NCBI GenBank assembly: GCA_009777535.1 | Contig: WRLP01000023.1 | Location: 1-44,201 of the forward strand | Origin: Treponema sp. | Lineage (GTDB): Bacteria; Spirochaetota; Spirochaetia; Treponematales; Breznakiellaceae | DNA: 44,201 nucleotides | Direction: 5' to 3' | Part shown: positions 15,894 to 26,733 of the stretch, in pieces | Layout: each line of letters begins with the position of its first letter | Position numbering within the stretch: the stretch's first letter is position 1 | Position numbers and translations under genes: made by a program | The notes under the pieces: generated by a model | What the model saw: only the letters and a program-made list of their open reading frames with translations | Databases searched by the model: none | Told to the model about the DNA's origin: nothing

Positions 15894-16682
15894 CTACCGT
15901 TTCTTCTTCCACCTGATATAAACCTGCCTGCCGGTGCTGTTGGGCCGGGGGCGCTCCTCAATTTCAAACTGCGGGATTGCCCGGTACAGATCGCCTAACT
16001 TTCTGAAGCCGTAATTGCGGGGATCGAAATCGGCGGAGCGGTTGTTGATCTTCTGGCCGACACCGCCCAGGTATGCCCAGCCGGATTCTTCGGCCATATC
16101 ATCCACCGCATCACGCAGCAGCTTTAAGAGTTTCCTGTCTACCTTAAATTCCTTCCTGGTTTTGGCGGAGGGCTTGGAATCTTCGTCTTCTTCCTGGGTG
16201 TCCTTTAATATCTCGGTATAAATAAATTTATCGCAGACGGAAACAAACGCCCTTGGTGTTTTCTTTTCGCCAAAGCCGTAGACTGTAAGGCCGCTTTCGC
16301 GCAGGCGCGCCGCAATCCGCGTAAAATCCGAATCGCTTGAAACAATGCAGAAACCGTCAAGTTTTTCGCTGTACAGCAGATCCATGGCGTCTATTATCAT
16401 GGCTGAGTCTGTTGCGTTTTTTCCCGATGTGTAGGAAAACTGCTGAATTGGCTGAATGGCGTATTCAAGCAGTTTATCCTTCCAGGAACGAAGATTGTTG
16501 CTGGTCCAGTCGCCGTATATCCGCTTAACGCTGGCCACGCCGTATTTGGCGACTTCGTTAAGCAGCCCTTCGATGATGGCAGGCTGGGTATTATCCGCGT
16601 CTATCAAGACGGCGAGTTTGGCCTGGCTCTCTGTGCTCTGGTTTTCAGGCGTTGTAAAATGTGTGAATGGCAATAAAGGCAT
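15894..16682 (-). CDS. NYN-domain nuclease-like protein with OST-HTH/LOTUS domain
   Basis: Residues about 25-160 form a PIN-like NYN domain with acidic residues in the usual places: LAVLIDADN, the central ATDSAMIIDAMDLLY and VSSDSDFTRIA. The C-terminal part (about 180-262) looks like an OST-HTH/LOTUS nucleic-acid-binding domain (YLGGVGQKINNRSADFDPRNYGFRKLGDLYRAIPQFEIEE). This is the LabA-like architecture, expected to cut or bind RNA. TAGGAG precedes the ATG. Its position between the XPB helicase pair and panE suggests shared transcription, but its substrate is unknown. Confidence 0.85.
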   Translation of the reverse strand: MPLLPFTHFTTPENQSTESQAKLAVLIDADNTQPAIIEGLLNEVAKYGVASVKRIYGDWTSNNLRSWKDKLLEYAIQPIQQFSYTSGKNATDSAMIIDAMDLLYSEKLDGFCIVSSDSDFTRIAARLRESGLTVYGFGEKKTPRAFVSVCDKFIYTEILKDTQEEDEDSKPSAKTRKEFKVDRKLLKLLRDAVDDMAEESGWAYLGGVGQKINNRSADFDPRNYGFRKLGDLYRAIPQFEIEERPRPNSTGRQVYIRWKKKR

Positions 16683-16690
16683 ATATACTC

Positions 16691-18808
16691 CTATAATTCA
16701 AAAATAGATTTTTTAATCCGCCTTAGCAGACTAATCCTGCCAAGGGGGATTCGCAGGGATTCCTGCGTACCGGCAGGAGAGATAACAAGGACATTTTCGT
16801 TAGCGTCTTTTTCCACCGCGCTTAAAAGGCCGAAAATCCGTGTTTCCTGCATATTGTTCTGCCAGACGATTTCCACCGGCGACTTCATGGACAGCGCCTG
16901 TTTGGCGATGTTGAGCTTACCGTTGTAATCCAGTAAACGCCCCTCAAGTTTCTCGTAACGGATGCTTGAATCCCTCAACTGGGATTCGCTTAGAATCAGG
17001 CGGCGGTTAATCCTGGCCGCAAGTTCGTCACGTTCGGCTTTGCCCAGGGGCATTTCTTTCAGTATAGCATGAAAACCCTCAATCAAGGTAGTTGCATTAC
17101 CGGGAATTTCCTGCACCGGCGCGGATTTAATTTTGGGCATCTTTTCCGGCCCGGAATGGGCGCTGTGCCCTGAATCCGAAAACAAAGTAAATGAATTTTT
17201 TGCTTTTTCATCACCGGTATTTGAATACCCTGCCTTCCTCCGTGCGATTATGTCAATGCCGGCTGCCCGCAGGGCCTGAATAGCCCTGTTTTCAGCGTCT
17301 TCATTAAGCAGATAAAGCCCCGGCGCGGGGGTTTCCCTGATCAGGGCCGCAAGGGATTTGGTTCGGGCGAGATAGCGCCTGTCTTCCGAAAGATTCAAGA
17401 CAAGCTCGCGCCCGAGCGACACTTCGCCGTAACGTTTCTCCCATTCTGTCAGTGTCCAGGTAAGGGTTTCGCTTATTCTGTTATCAGAAAGTTTTTTTAG
17501 AAGATCAATTATCCGTGCGGCGGATATATTACGATCAAAAGCGTGGATTGCAGAATCACGGGTCATTTCAAAGCGGACTGTATGGCCGGCTTCGCGAACG
17601 TTGATAACGGCGGCAAGTTCTATCGCGTCTGAATAAGTTATTTCCGGGTATATCAAAAACGAAAAATCAGAATCCGATGCAATCACGGGGTATTTCTCCG
17701 TATTATCATTGCTGATTGTATCGGTGCCAGGCCGTTTAAACTGTTCATGCCCTTCAATACGGCAAACAAATGCGATTAGTCCGGTCTTTTTCAGGGCATC
17801 TATCAGTCTGCTGTTGATTGTCTCGTGAGCAGATGCTGTTTCCGGCATATCAGTTTTTCTTTCACGAAGCAGAATAGCTGCCAGTCTTTTTAATATATTT
17901 TCAGAATATAAAAGATCAGGTTCCAGAGAATCCAGAAATACGCTGATAAAGTCCGATAAAAACAGGATTTTTCCCCTGACCAGCGGCGGCAGAATGCCGA
18001 ACGATGATTCGGCGCAGTCATAACACATTATGCCGGCGGCGCAGACTTCCATCCGCTGCCTGGGCGAAAGGCCGGCGAAATCGAAAAAGCGTTTATAATC
18101 AGGGATTAACCTGTCTCCATCGGCGTATAACAGGCCGATGGTCTGAAGAGCGCCCAGTACTGTTTCCAAATCCATGCCCGGAAAAATTATTTTTCCGGTT
18201 TCTATGATTCGTTTGCGTATTTCCCTTTCGGCCTTAAAAAAAAGTTCTTCCTGTGAAACAAAGGAAAGCAGAGCGGCCAATATTCGATCGTTCAGCGGTC
18301 TTTCTTTTATCTCAGGCGGCGGCTCGCCGTCTTTTGAAATCTCATCTTCTGATACAGCCGGCAGCAAAAGGGAATGATTCTGCGCGAAGGGAGAGAGCAC
18401 CTGTTCAAGAACAGGATTCAGTGCAAGGAGGCCGGGCCCTGAACTGTGCCCTTCTGTCCTGAAACGGTACAGTATGAACCGTTCTTCCAGGTTTACAATT
18501 GTATCGTGAAGCTGGGCGTAGCTTAATTCGCCTGAAAAAAAACTTTCCAGTTCGCCGGGAGCGGGTTCGTTAAGCGCGGCGACAGCGGCAATTACCTTCG
18601 CGTCGCTCACGTCTATGTAGCATGAAATTGTATTTTGTATGTCTTCGCGTAACAAAAACCCTTCCAGATCATTTACAAGCTGCTGTTTGTTAAAAGGGGT
18701 TTTAATTTTGCCGAATACACTGCGCATCAGTTCAAAAAATGAATTGTCCTGCATGGTTGTAATCGCGTGTTTCCAGAATTCCACGGGGCGAAAAACAGGG
18801 CTGTTCAT
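16691..18808 (-). CDS. Large helicase-associated partner of the XPB-type helicase
   Basis: The 705-residue protein has no helicase motifs of its own. Its first gene-level clue is a four-base ATGA overlap with the XPB gene, which implies tightly coupled synthesis. The C-terminal third (FSFLIYPEITYSDAIELAAV ... ALRAAGIDIIA, then a region ending GRISLLRRIKKSIFEL) resembles the helicase-associated, XPB/Ssl2-like winged region found in proteins encoded next to bacterial XPB. An analogous pair exists in actinobacteria. The N-terminal half is helical and unassigned. I infer that it forms a complex with the helicase; the family assignment is moderate because it is made by eye. Confidence 0.6.
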   Translation of the reverse strand: MNSPVFRPVEFWKHAITTMQDNSFFELMRSVFGKIKTPFNKQQLVNDLEGFLLREDIQNTISCYIDVSDAKVIAAVAALNEPAPGELESFFSGELSYAQLHDTIVNLEERFILYRFRTEGHSSGPGLLALNPVLEQVLSPFAQNHSLLLPAVSEDEISKDGEPPPEIKERPLNDRILAALLSFVSQEELFFKAEREIRKRIIETGKIIFPGMDLETVLGALQTIGLLYADGDRLIPDYKRFFDFAGLSPRQRMEVCAAGIMCYDCAESSFGILPPLVRGKILFLSDFISVFLDSLEPDLLYSENILKRLAAILLRERKTDMPETASAHETINSRLIDALKKTGLIAFVCRIEGHEQFKRPGTDTISNDNTEKYPVIASDSDFSFLIYPEITYSDAIELAAVINVREAGHTVRFEMTRDSAIHAFDRNISAARIIDLLKKLSDNRISETLTWTLTEWEKRYGEVSLGRELVLNLSEDRRYLARTKSLAALIRETPAPGLYLLNEDAENRAIQALRAAGIDIIARRKAGYSNTGDEKAKNSFTLFSDSGHSAHSGPEKMPKIKSAPVQEIPGNATTLIEGFHAILKEMPLGKAERDELAARINRRLILSESQLRDSSIRYEKLEGRLLDYNGKLNIAKQALSMKSPVEIVWQNNMQETRIFGLLSAVEKDANENVLVISPAGTQESLRIPLGRISLLRRIKKSIFEL

Positions 18809-20487
18809 TTGTTATCCGCCCAGTGCTGAATTGAGTATTTGTAACCCTGCTCGGTCAGGAATTTCTGGCGGTTCGCCGCGAATTCTTCTTCCACTGTGTA
18901 ACGTGAAACCAGGGAGAAAAACCAGGCATTGCGTCCCTTGGGCCTGATTATCCGCCCGAGGCGCTGCGCTTCTTCCTGCCGTGAGCCGAAAGAGCCGGAA
19001 ACCTGAACCGCCATCGAGGCGTCCGGCAGATCAATGGCAAAATTGGCAACCTTGGAAACAACAATGATTCTGAGCTCTCCCGTTTTGAATCTGCCGTAGA
19101 TGCGTTCTCTTTCTGCGTTGGGCGTTCTTCCGGTGATTATCGGAGCGTTAAGAAGTTTTGCCAGCGAGTTAAGCTGGGAAAGATACTGGCCGATTACAAG
19201 AATTTGATCGCTGTCGTGGTTTTCTATAAGCTGAAGGGTAATTTCCTCTTTTAGGGGATTTTCGCTTGCGATGCGATATTTTTCCCTGGGCGGAGCGACA
19301 GCGTACGGTATCTTTAGATCATCCGGCAAATCAATGCGAATCTCCCTGCACACGGCTTCGGCAATCCAGCCCCGCCCTTCGAGTTCCTTCCATGGCACGT
19401 CATAGCGCTTGGGCCCCACAAGGCTGAAGACAGCGTCCTCGGCGCCGTCTTCACGTATCAGTGTAGCCGTAAGCCCAAGCCTTCTTACCGCCTGAAGCTC
19501 CGCTGTTACACGAAACACGGGAGCGGGAAGCAGGTGCACTTCATCGTAGATAACAAGTCCCCACGGCCTTTCCCTGAACAGGTGAAAATGCGGAAAATCG
19601 GATGTGCGGCTTGGGCGCCATGTTATTATCTGATAAGTGGCGATTGTTACCGGAGCCACGGATTTTTTATCACCTGAATATTCGGCGATCATATCGCACT
19701 GTAATTCAGTTTTATCCAGTAATTCCTCAATCCATTGGTGAACCGCCGCCACATTGGTGGTTAAGATAAGCGTATTTGTTTTAAGCATGGACATTATAAG
19801 CATTCCAACAATAGTTTTACCCGATCCGCATGGAAGGGCTATAACTCCGTAACCGGTGCCCGGCCCCGCATTGCCCAGCACGGCACGGGCGGCGTCGATC
19901 TGGTAATCCCTGGGAGCAAACGGCCTGCCTGAAAGACTGACTGTGCGAAGTTTTACTTCCAGGTGTTCTCCGTCCAGCAGCGGCGCCTCGTCCTTTACGG
20001 GCCATCCTGTTTTAATCAATTCATGTTTTACGGTTCCCCTGTTAATTAAATCAAATGAAAAGCCGCTTTCTTCTTCTTTCAGGATTTTTTTAAGGATTTC
20101 GACGGCTCCTATTTCGGAACGTATCGCCTTGTCATTTATCAGCAAAAGTAATTTCTTTTCCGGTTCTTCCCCTGCGCCCTGAACCATTTTTATTTTGCCG
20201 TAGCGGGACATAATATCCTTGTACCCTTCTATTATGCCTGCCCTTATTTCATAGCGGCTGTATTTTCGAAGTATTTTTTCAATATCGGCGGGGCCAAAAC
20301 CGGCGCTTGCCGCATTCCAGAGGGAAAGAGGTGTTATGCGATATGTATGAATATGCTCAGGTGATTTTTCCAGCTCCGCAAAGGGTATAATCGCCTCCCT
20401 GGCATCTTCGGCCTCATCAGAGTGTATGTCAATCAGCAGGGTTTTATCGCCTTGAACGATCAGCGCTTTGTCTGTATTTACTGCCAT
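18805..20487 (-). CDS. XPB/Rad25-type DNA repair helicase
   Basis: This superfamily 2 helicase, 560 residues long, carries the XPB marks: a Walker A loop GVIALPCGSGKTIVGM, a DEVH box (IYDEVHLLP), motif III LTATLIREDG with the XPB 'RED' triad, and motif VI SRQEEAQRLGRIIRP. The N-terminal 170 residues fit the damage-recognition and helicase-associated domain region of XPB proteins. It probably unwinds DNA at lesions, although bacterial XPB roles are poorly defined. No clear Shine-Dalgarno sequence precedes the ATG; a TATATT about 30 bases upstream could be its -10 box. It is the first gene of the helicase, partner, NYN, panE operon and diverges from the hybrid kinase at 20616. Confidence 0.9.
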   Translation of the reverse strand: MAVNTDKALIVQGDKTLLIDIHSDEAEDAREAIIPFAELEKSPEHIHTYRITPLSLWNAASAGFGPADIEKILRKYSRYEIRAGIIEGYKDIMSRYGKIKMVQGAGEEPEKKLLLLINDKAIRSEIGAVEILKKILKEEESGFSFDLINRGTVKHELIKTGWPVKDEAPLLDGEHLEVKLRTVSLSGRPFAPRDYQIDAARAVLGNAGPGTGYGVIALPCGSGKTIVGMLIMSMLKTNTLILTTNVAAVHQWIEELLDKTELQCDMIAEYSGDKKSVAPVTIATYQIITWRPSRTSDFPHFHLFRERPWGLVIYDEVHLLPAPVFRVTAELQAVRRLGLTATLIREDGAEDAVFSLVGPKRYDVPWKELEGRGWIAEAVCREIRIDLPDDLKIPYAVAPPREKYRIASENPLKEEITLQLIENHDSDQILVIGQYLSQLNSLAKLLNAPIITGRTPNAERERIYGRFKTGELRIIVVSKVANFAIDLPDASMAVQVSGSFGSRQEEAQRLGRIIRPKGRNAWFFSLVSRYTVEEEFAANRQKFLTEQGYKYSIQHWADNK

Positions 20488-20580
20488 TTTTATCCGGTTT
20501 TACTTGATTTATGGTTAATATATATAAAGAATACCCCTTTTGAGCGGCAAAAGGCAAGGCACTGCGGCCGGTTTAAAACC

Positions 20581-20609
20581 TTGTGCAGTATATATAGTTA
20601 TGTTAGAAT
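20581..20609 (+). promoter_or_regulatory. Promoter of the hybrid kinase operon
   Basis: TTGTGC (20581-20586), a 17-bp spacer and TAGAAT (20604-20609) end six bases before the GTG at 20616. No Shine-Dalgarno sequence is present, so the transcript is predicted to be leaderless. Confidence 0.55.
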
Positions 20610-20615
20610 AATTGC

Positions 20616-23600
20616 GTGGGAAAGCGGATAATGCTGCGTAAATTGGTAATTATCTCTCTTGTTCTGGTTTTGTTCCATGGATGTGAAGGCTCCATCGACA
20701 AACAGCCGGAGCAGGCGGTGGTATTTCACTCATTTCGTGATATTCCCGGTATTACAGCAGATGAGATTAAATCTATTGAAGAACTGCAGGAACAAAAAGC
20801 TTCCTTTGTGTTTGGAACTACTTTAAGTACGGAAGCTTTCCTGACGGAAAACGGTGAAATCGGGGGATATGTCGTCCTTCTATGCGACTGGCTGACCAGG
20901 CTGTTTGGTATCCGTTTTACGCCGGATATTTATGTATTAAGCGATTTACTTGCGAAACTAACGTCAGAAGAACTTGATTTTGGCATTATCAGAGACAGCG
21001 AAGAACGCAAGGAAACCTATTATTTAACAGAGCCGATAGGTCGGCGCATGATAAAAATTATACGAATTGAAGGCAGCCGGTCCATTAACAGGATTACATT
21101 GACCCGGCTCCCCCGCTATGTATTTTTGCAGGATTCCACCACATTCGACATAGTTTCTTCCGTGCTTGATGACAATTCATACGATGCCCTTTTTGCCGCC
21201 GATTACGATGCCGGCTATGAAATGTTAAAAAACGGAGAAGCCGATGCTTTTCTAGAAGCCGGTATCGCCGAGGCTGCTTTTGACAGGTATTCCGATGTGT
21301 ATACCGAAGATTTTCTGCCCCTGCTTTTCAATTCCGCAGTCATGGCAACGGCGAACCCGCAGCTTGCTCCGGTTATTTCCATTGTTACAAAGGCTGTAAG
21401 AAGCGGCGGCATCCTGCATCTTAACGAACTATACAGGCTCGGGGATGATGAGTACAGAAAACACAAATATTTTATGCAGCTAACAGAGGAGGAGAAGGAG
21501 TATCTTCACAGTACATCAGTTGTGCCTCTGGCGGCATGCCATTGGTATTATCCTGTAAGCTATTTCAACAAATATGAAGGAAAGTGGGAGGGCATCGCTT
21601 TTGATGTCTTTAAGGAAGTAGAAAAATTTACCGGCTTATCATTCGAAGTGGCTCACGATCAATACACAAAATGGCCTGCCATGCTGGATATGCTGCAGGA
21701 TGGAAGGGCGCATGTAATTTCCGATCTGATTATTACCGAGGGAAGGAAAGAATACTATATATGGGCCATGAACGGGTTTTTGTCCGGTAAACATGCTCTT
21801 CTTTCAAAACGTAATTTTCCGAATATCAGCCTGGCTGATATTCCCTATGCCAGAATAGCCTTGATTGAAGATACGGGTTATGCCGAAGTATTCAATGACT
21901 GGTTTCCAAACTGCGAAAATACAAAAGAGTACGCTACCATTGATGACGCATTCTATGCGGTAGAGCGCGGCGAAGCGGATCTTGTAATGGCGAGCACTGT
22001 CGGCCTTTCCTGCATGACAAATTATTATGAGTTTTCCAGTTACAAGGCAAATTTCATTTTCAACGATGAGTTTACATATAACTTTGGTTTTAACAAAGAT
22101 CAGGGGGTTCTCTGCTCCATTGTGGATAAGGCTCTCCCGCTTATCGATGTAAACACGATTGTGGATCAGTGGATGACGCAGACATACGATTATAGGGCAA
22201 TGCTGCTAAAGGCCCAGCGCCCATGGCTGTTAGGCGCAATTTGTATGGTTTTGATTGTACTTGCCCTTGTATTTATTTTTTGGGTAAAGAGCCGCAGTAC
22301 CGGTAAACGGCTGGAAAGGCAGGTGCAAAAACGGACGGCTGAGTTAAAAAAACAACATTCGCTTATGAATGCCGTAAACAATGCTGCGGTGCTACTTTTG
22401 GAATCGAACGCCGAGAATTATTTGGATGCCCTGAATTTGGGCATGGATGTTTTTTGCCGGCACATGGGCGCTGCCCGCGTTTATTTGTGGCAAAATTTCA
22501 GGAAGGAAGACGGTAAACTCTATTGCAAACAGGCCTTTAAGTGGACTGACGAAGGATGGGAAATGGATTCCACTCTCGTTGAATTTGCGTATCACGATAT
22601 ACTGCCGAAATGGGAAGGGCTGCTTTCAATGGGGAACAGGCTTAACGGGCCGCTGGATGAGATTCCGGAAGGGGATCGTTCATTCTTTTCGGCTTACAGG
22701 CTTCAGTCTCTTCTTGTAGTTCCTTTGTTCTTAAAAGGCGATTTTTGGGGTTTTGCAAGCTGCGACGACTGCCGAAGGCGGCGTACTTTCCACAAGGCCG
22801 AAGAACATGCCCTGCAGATTTGGGGGCTGCTTGCCATGGGCGCAATTCAGCGCGGAGAAATCGCACAGGGTATGCGAAAAACTCTTACAGTGTCGATTGA
22901 GCTTCAGCGGAAACTGGAAGTGGCGATAGAAGCTGCGAATACTGCAAACCGGTACAAGTCGGCTTTTCTCGCCAATATGAGCCACGAAATTCGCACCCCT
23001 CTTAATGTTATCATCGGTCTTACGGATTTAATTCTGGAAGAAAATAATTTGTCTGCTTATGTTTTGGAAAACCTGCATAAAATATGCAATGCGGGCGATA
23101 CTTTACTGGGTATTGTAAATGATATTCTGGATTTTTCTAAAATTGAATCGGGCAAACTCACGTTAGTGCCTGTAGAATATCATATATCCAGCCTGTTGAA
23201 CGACGTTATTACCCTTATGGTTACGCGTCTTGGAGAAAAGCCTGTTGATTTCCGTCTTAATATCAGCGAAGACCTGCCGGACAGGCTGTTTGGCGATGAT
23301 TTGCGCGTAAAACAGATATTTAACAATCTGCTGAGTAACGCGCTCAAATACACGACCACAGGAACGATAGAGCTGACTGTTAGCTGCAATATCAATGATA
23401 AAAATAATGTATGGATGGAAATTACAGTGAGCGACACCGGTATAGGCATAAGCGAAGAAGATCAAAAAAAGCTCTTTTCGGATTATTACCAGGTGGAAAA
23501 CCGCGCAAACCGCAGCATAGAGGGTACCGGTCTTGGGCTGTCCATAACAAGAAAACTGGCCGAATTGATGAATGGTGAAGTTGCTGTGGAAAGCGAATTA

Positions 23601-24125
23601 GGCAAGGGAAGCGTTTTCCGCGTTCGGATCTGCCAGGGATTTGCCGGCGATTCAAAAATCGGAGCTGCTTCTGCGGAAAAATTAATAAATTTCCGTTATG
23701 CAGAAGATAAGCGTATCGTTACCAAAAAGCTGGTGCGCCATGATTTAAGTTATGCCCGGGTTCTTGTAGTTGATGATATGCAGACCAATCTGGATGTTAC
23801 ATCAGGTTTGCTGCGCAAGTATAAAATGCAGGTAGACTGCGTATCCGGCGGGCAGGAAGCCATTGAAAAGATTCGCCTTGGAAAGCCTGTATATAATGCA
23901 ATATTCATGGATCACATGATGCCCGGGATGGACGGTATAGAAGCGGCAGACGCAATCAGAGAACTTGGAGATGAATACGCACGCAGTATTCCCATTATAG
24001 CGCTTACAGCCAATGCCATTCAGGGTACCAGGGATATTTTCTATGAGCATGATTTTCAGGATTTTTTATCCAAACCCATAGATATTATGCTCCTGGATTC
24101 CATTGTAAAAAAGTGGATACGATAA
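20616..24125 (+). CDS. Hybrid histidine kinase with two periplasmic solute-binding domains
   Basis: This 1169-residue membrane sensor starts with an export signal ([16 protein letters not shown]; the cysteine could be a lipoprotein site). Two tandem SBP_bac_3-type domains follow (about residues 55-270 and 285-520), as in BvgS/EvgS-like sensors, then one membrane helix near 530-550, a GAF domain (about 570-735), a HisKA domain with H790 in [14 protein letters not shown], an ATPase domain ([28 protein letters not shown]) and a receiver with D1099 in [12 protein letters not shown]. No HPt or DNA-binding output is attached. It is likely to sense small ligands in the periplasm and relay phosphate to an unlinked partner. 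GTG at 20616 is chosen from the leaderless promoter; an ATG at 20631 would still keep the signal. Confidence 0.9.
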   Translation: MGKRIMLRKLVIISLVLVLFHGCEGSIDKQPEQAVVFHSFRDIPGITADEIKSIEELQEQKASFVFGTTLSTEAFLTENGEIGGYVVLLCDWLTRLFGIRFTPDIYVLSDLLAKLTSEELDFGIIRDSEERKETYYLTEPIGRRMIKIIRIEGSRSINRITLTRLPRYVFLQDSTTFDIVSSVLDDNSYDALFAADYDAGYEMLKNGEADAFLEAGIAEAAFDRYSDVYTEDFLPLLFNSAVMATANPQLAPVISIVTKAVRSGGILHLNELYRLGDDEYRKHKYFMQLTEEEKEYLHSTSVVPLAACHWYYPVSYFNKYEGKWEGIAFDVFKEVEKFTGLSFEVAHDQYTKWPAMLDMLQDGRAHVISDLIITEGRKEYYIWAMNGFLSGKHALLSKRNFPNISLADIPYARIALIEDTGYAEVFNDWFPNCENTKEYATIDDAFYAVERGEADLVMASTVGLSCMTNYYEFSSYKANFIFNDEFTYNFGFNKDQGVLCSIVDKALPLIDVNTIVDQWMTQTYDYRAMLLKAQRPWLLGAICMVLIVLALVFIFWVKSRSTGKRLERQVQKRTAELKKQHSLMNAVNNAAVLLLESNAENYLDALNLGMDVFCRHMGAARVYLWQNFRKEDGKLYCKQAFKWTDEGWEMDSTLVEFAYHDILPKWEGLLSMGNRLNGPLDEIPEGDRSFFSAYRLQSLLVVPLFLKGDFWGFASCDDCRRRRTFHKAEEHALQIWGLLAMGAIQRGEIAQGMRKTLTVSIELQRKLEVAIEAANTANRYKSAFLANMSHEIRTPLNVIIGLTDLILEENNLSAYVLENLHKICNAGDTLLGIVNDILDFSKIESGKLTLVPVEYHISSLLNDVITLMVTRLGEKPVDFRLNISEDLPDRLFGDDLRVKQIFNNLLSNALKYTTTGTIELTVSCNINDKNNVWMEITVSDTGIGISEEDQKKLFSDYYQVENRANRSIEGTGLGLSITRKLAELMNGEVAVESELGKGSVFRVRICQGFAGDSKIGAASAEKLINFRYAEDKRIVTKKLVRHDLSYARVLVVDDMQTNLDVTSGLLRKYKMQVDCVSGGQEAIEKIRLGKPVYNAIFMDHMMPGMDGIEAADAIRELGDEYARSIPIIALTANAIQGTRDIFYEHDFQDFLSKPIDIMLLDSIVKKWIR

Positions 24126-24126
24126 G

Positions 24127-26232
24127 ATGATGATAGAGCAAAAAATACCGGCGAACGAAAACCATCAGGATAAAATAATTGTCTCCTGGAAAAATTCATT
24201 AAGATTCCGTTTAACGGCAATTCTGGTTATTTTGTCTTTTTTTACCGGAGTTGTCATGATGGTTTTTTTAACAAAGGTCTACAGTGACAGGATCAATGCA
24301 GAATATGTAAACAAGGCGGAAGTGCTTTCAAAAATATCCGCTTCCATTGTCAGCGGAGAGGCGATTGACAGGTTCCTTTCAACATTGGAGAAGGATGAAG
24401 AATACGACCATATAATGGGATTGCTGCAAATCATGCAGCGTGAAGCCGCAGTAACATACATTTATATTTCCAGAATTGAAGGCAGAAACGAAATATTTGC
24501 TTTTGACACAGGTGATAACGAAGAAGAGCTTTTGGCTCTTGGCGATGTTATATATCTGGAGGGTGAACAATACGACGATCTTCTGCCAAAGCTGATCAGC
24601 GGCGATGCGATTGAACCGTTTGTTGTCGATACGGAATACGGACGGCTGTTTACGGCGGTCGAGCCGATTTATCGTGAAGACGGCAGTATATCTGCCCATA
24701 CCAATGTCGCCATTTTAATAGACCATATATTGGCGGAACGCAATTTTATATTCGTTTTACTGGGATGTTTTATTTTACTGATAGTTATAATATTTATCGC
24801 AGTCTGCCTGTATTCAATTAAAAAGTATGTAATTGTTCCTGTGCGCATACTGGTGAAGGATGTAGTTTCCTATCGTCCCGGCACCGCAATTATGGATCGG
24901 GTATTACATTCCGGCGACGAGTTTGAGGTGCTTGAACGTGCCATAAATAAAATGAAGGCTCGTATCGAATCATCAATTATCGAGCATACACGCCTGGAAG
25001 CGGCGGAAATGGCAAACAAGGCAAAATCCGCTTTTCTCGCAAATATGAGCCATGAAATGCGCACGCCGATGAATGTAGTTGTTGGGCTGACCGACTTAAT
25101 GCTGGACGAAGAAGATCCGGCGGCCAATTTGAGAGATAACCTAAAGAAGATAAGCACCGCCGGAAATACGCTGCTGGGGCTTATAAACGATGTGCTGGAT
25201 ATTTCCAAGATAGAGGCGGGCAAACTTGAGTTGATGCCGGTGGAATATGAAATGCCAAGTTTTTTAAATGATATAATTACCCTGAATATAATACGCAAAG
25301 AAGATAAGCCGATTACATTCATGCTTGATATTAAGGACGACCTGCCATGTTTTCTTTACGGAGATGATCTACGGGTCAAACAAATAATCAACAACCTTTT
25401 AAGTAACGCCTTTAAATATACACGAAAGGGAGCCGTTACATTGGGCATTAGCTGCCTGACCGTCGATGAGCAGCCAGGTGAAACAGACAAGCGGGATGTA
25501 TGGATGTCTGTTTATGTCAGCGACACGGGCATCGGCATACGCGAAGATGATATGAAAAATATCTTTACCGATTATGCCCAGGTGGATGCCCAGGCAAACC
25601 GCATGATAGAAGGTACAGGGCTTGGCCTTTCCATTACCAAAAGATTGACAGAAATGATGGATGGTGAAATTACCATACAAAGCGAGTACGGCAGGGGCAG
25701 TATGTTCAGTCTGCGCATCAGGCAGGGGTATGTATCAGACAAGACAATAGGCGAAGAAACCGCCGAAAATCTGCGCGGTTTCCGTTATGTGGAAGACAAG
25801 CGTAATGTAAGCGGTAAACTTGTACGGGCGGATTTAAGTTATGCAAAAGTGCTGGTGGTAGACGATATGCAGACTAACCTGGACGTGGCGGCAGGCATGC
25901 TTCGAAAATACAAAATGCAGGTAGACTGTGTAACCGGCGGGGCGGGAGCGATCGACCTTGTCGAAGCCGGCGAGCCTGTATACGATGCGATATTCATGGA
26001 TCACATGATGCCCGGCATGGACGGCATGGAAACGACGGAAAAGATACGTGCAATCGGCACGAAATATGCCATGTCGATTCCAATTATCGCACTGACAGCA
26101 AATGCGATTGCGGGCAACGAACAAATGTTTTTAAATAATGATTTTCAGGGTTATTTGACAAAGCCAATAAATATTATGAATTTGGATTCCATTATTCAAA
26201 AATGGGTGCGTGATAAATCCAGGGAAAAATAA
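24127..26232 (+). CDS. Hybrid histidine kinase, HAMP type
   Basis: This 701-residue sensor has a membrane helix at about 27-50, a periplasmic domain of roughly 150 residues rich in acidic residues (about 51-200), a second helix at about 205-232, a HAMP linker, HisKA with H309 ([14 protein letters not shown]), an ATPase domain and a receiver with D625. From the HisKA domain onward it closely resembles the upstream kinase, including the linker between ATPase and receiver ([20 protein letters not shown] versus [20 protein letters not shown]). The pair therefore looks like a tandem duplication with swapped sensor halves. It starts one base after the stop of the first kinase. No HPt domain or response regulator with an output is nearby. 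Confidence 0.9.
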   Translation: MMIEQKIPANENHQDKIIVSWKNSLRFRLTAILVILSFFTGVVMMVFLTKVYSDRINAEYVNKAEVLSKISASIVSGEAIDRFLSTLEKDEEYDHIMGLLQIMQREAAVTYIYISRIEGRNEIFAFDTGDNEEELLALGDVIYLEGEQYDDLLPKLISGDAIEPFVVDTEYGRLFTAVEPIYREDGSISAHTNVAILIDHILAERNFIFVLLGCFILLIVIIFIAVCLYSIKKYVIVPVRILVKDVVSYRPGTAIMDRVLHSGDEFEVLERAINKMKARIESSIIEHTRLEAAEMANKAKSAFLANMSHEMRTPMNVVVGLTDLMLDEEDPAANLRDNLKKISTAGNTLLGLINDVLDISKIEAGKLELMPVEYEMPSFLNDIITLNIIRKEDKPITFMLDIKDDLPCFLYGDDLRVKQIINNLLSNAFKYTRKGAVTLGISCLTVDEQPGETDKRDVWMSVYVSDTGIGIREDDMKNIFTDYAQVDAQANRMIEGTGLGLSITKRLTEMMDGEITIQSEYGRGSMFSLRIRQGYVSDKTIGEETAENLRGFRYVEDKRNVSGKLVRADLSYAKVLVVDDMQTNLDVAAGMLRKYKMQVDCVTGGAGAIDLVEAGEPVYDAIFMDHMMPGMDGMETTEKIRAIGTKYAMSIPIIALTANAIAGNEQMFLNNDFQGYLTKPINIMNLDSIIQKWVRDKSREK

Positions 26233-26252
26233 TTCCTACGGGAGAATTTACC

Positions 26253-26723
26253 ATGAAAAAGGAAATAAATTTAAAACAGATAAAGAATGATGCGGAGGAA
26301 GTCTTCAGAATCGGCGGGTTTTACTGCTCCGAGGCGATTATATCTTCGATAAGGAAAAATATCGATCCCGATATGCCCGAGGCGCTTATTTCGGCGGGTT
26401 CGGGCTTCCCCATCGGCGTTGGGCGGGCGAAGTGCATGTGCGGCGCGGTTTCCGGTGCGGTAGTCTGCCTTGGATATTTCTTTGGAAGAACCACACCCAC
26501 AACTCCGACGGATCCAAAGAGTACAAAATGCATGGAGCTTGCACATGAATTGCAGGAAAGCTTCAGGAATAATCATAATGGCGTTTTATGCTGCCATGTG
26601 CATACAAAGGGCATGGACATGGCGAGCGGAGAGCACAAGGCGCAGTGCGTAGCATTTACAGGCGAAATGGCCGAAAAAACAGCCGAAATTATCGCGAGAG
26701 AATTTGGCTTAAAAACCGTGTAG
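26253..26723 (+). CDS. C_GCAxxG_C_C family probable redox protein
   Basis: The 156-residue protein matches a small cysteine-rich family: C at FYCSEAI, the central CMCGAVSG, C at STKCMEL, and later cysteines in LCCHVHTK and AQCVAF. Members are thought to be redox proteins and often sit near transporters or oxidoreductases, but no reaction is established. GGGAG precedes the ATG. It lies 20 bases after the second hybrid kinase and just before a TDT-type transporter, so all four probably form one operon. Confidence 0.75.
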   Translation: MKKEINLKQIKNDAEEVFRIGGFYCSEAIISSIRKNIDPDMPEALISAGSGFPIGVGRAKCMCGAVSGAVVCLGYFFGRTTPTTPTDPKSTKCMELAHELQESFRNNHNGVLCCHVHTKGMDMASGEHKAQCVAFTGEMAEKTAEIIAREFGLKTV

Positions 26724-26733
26724 AGGGCGCATA

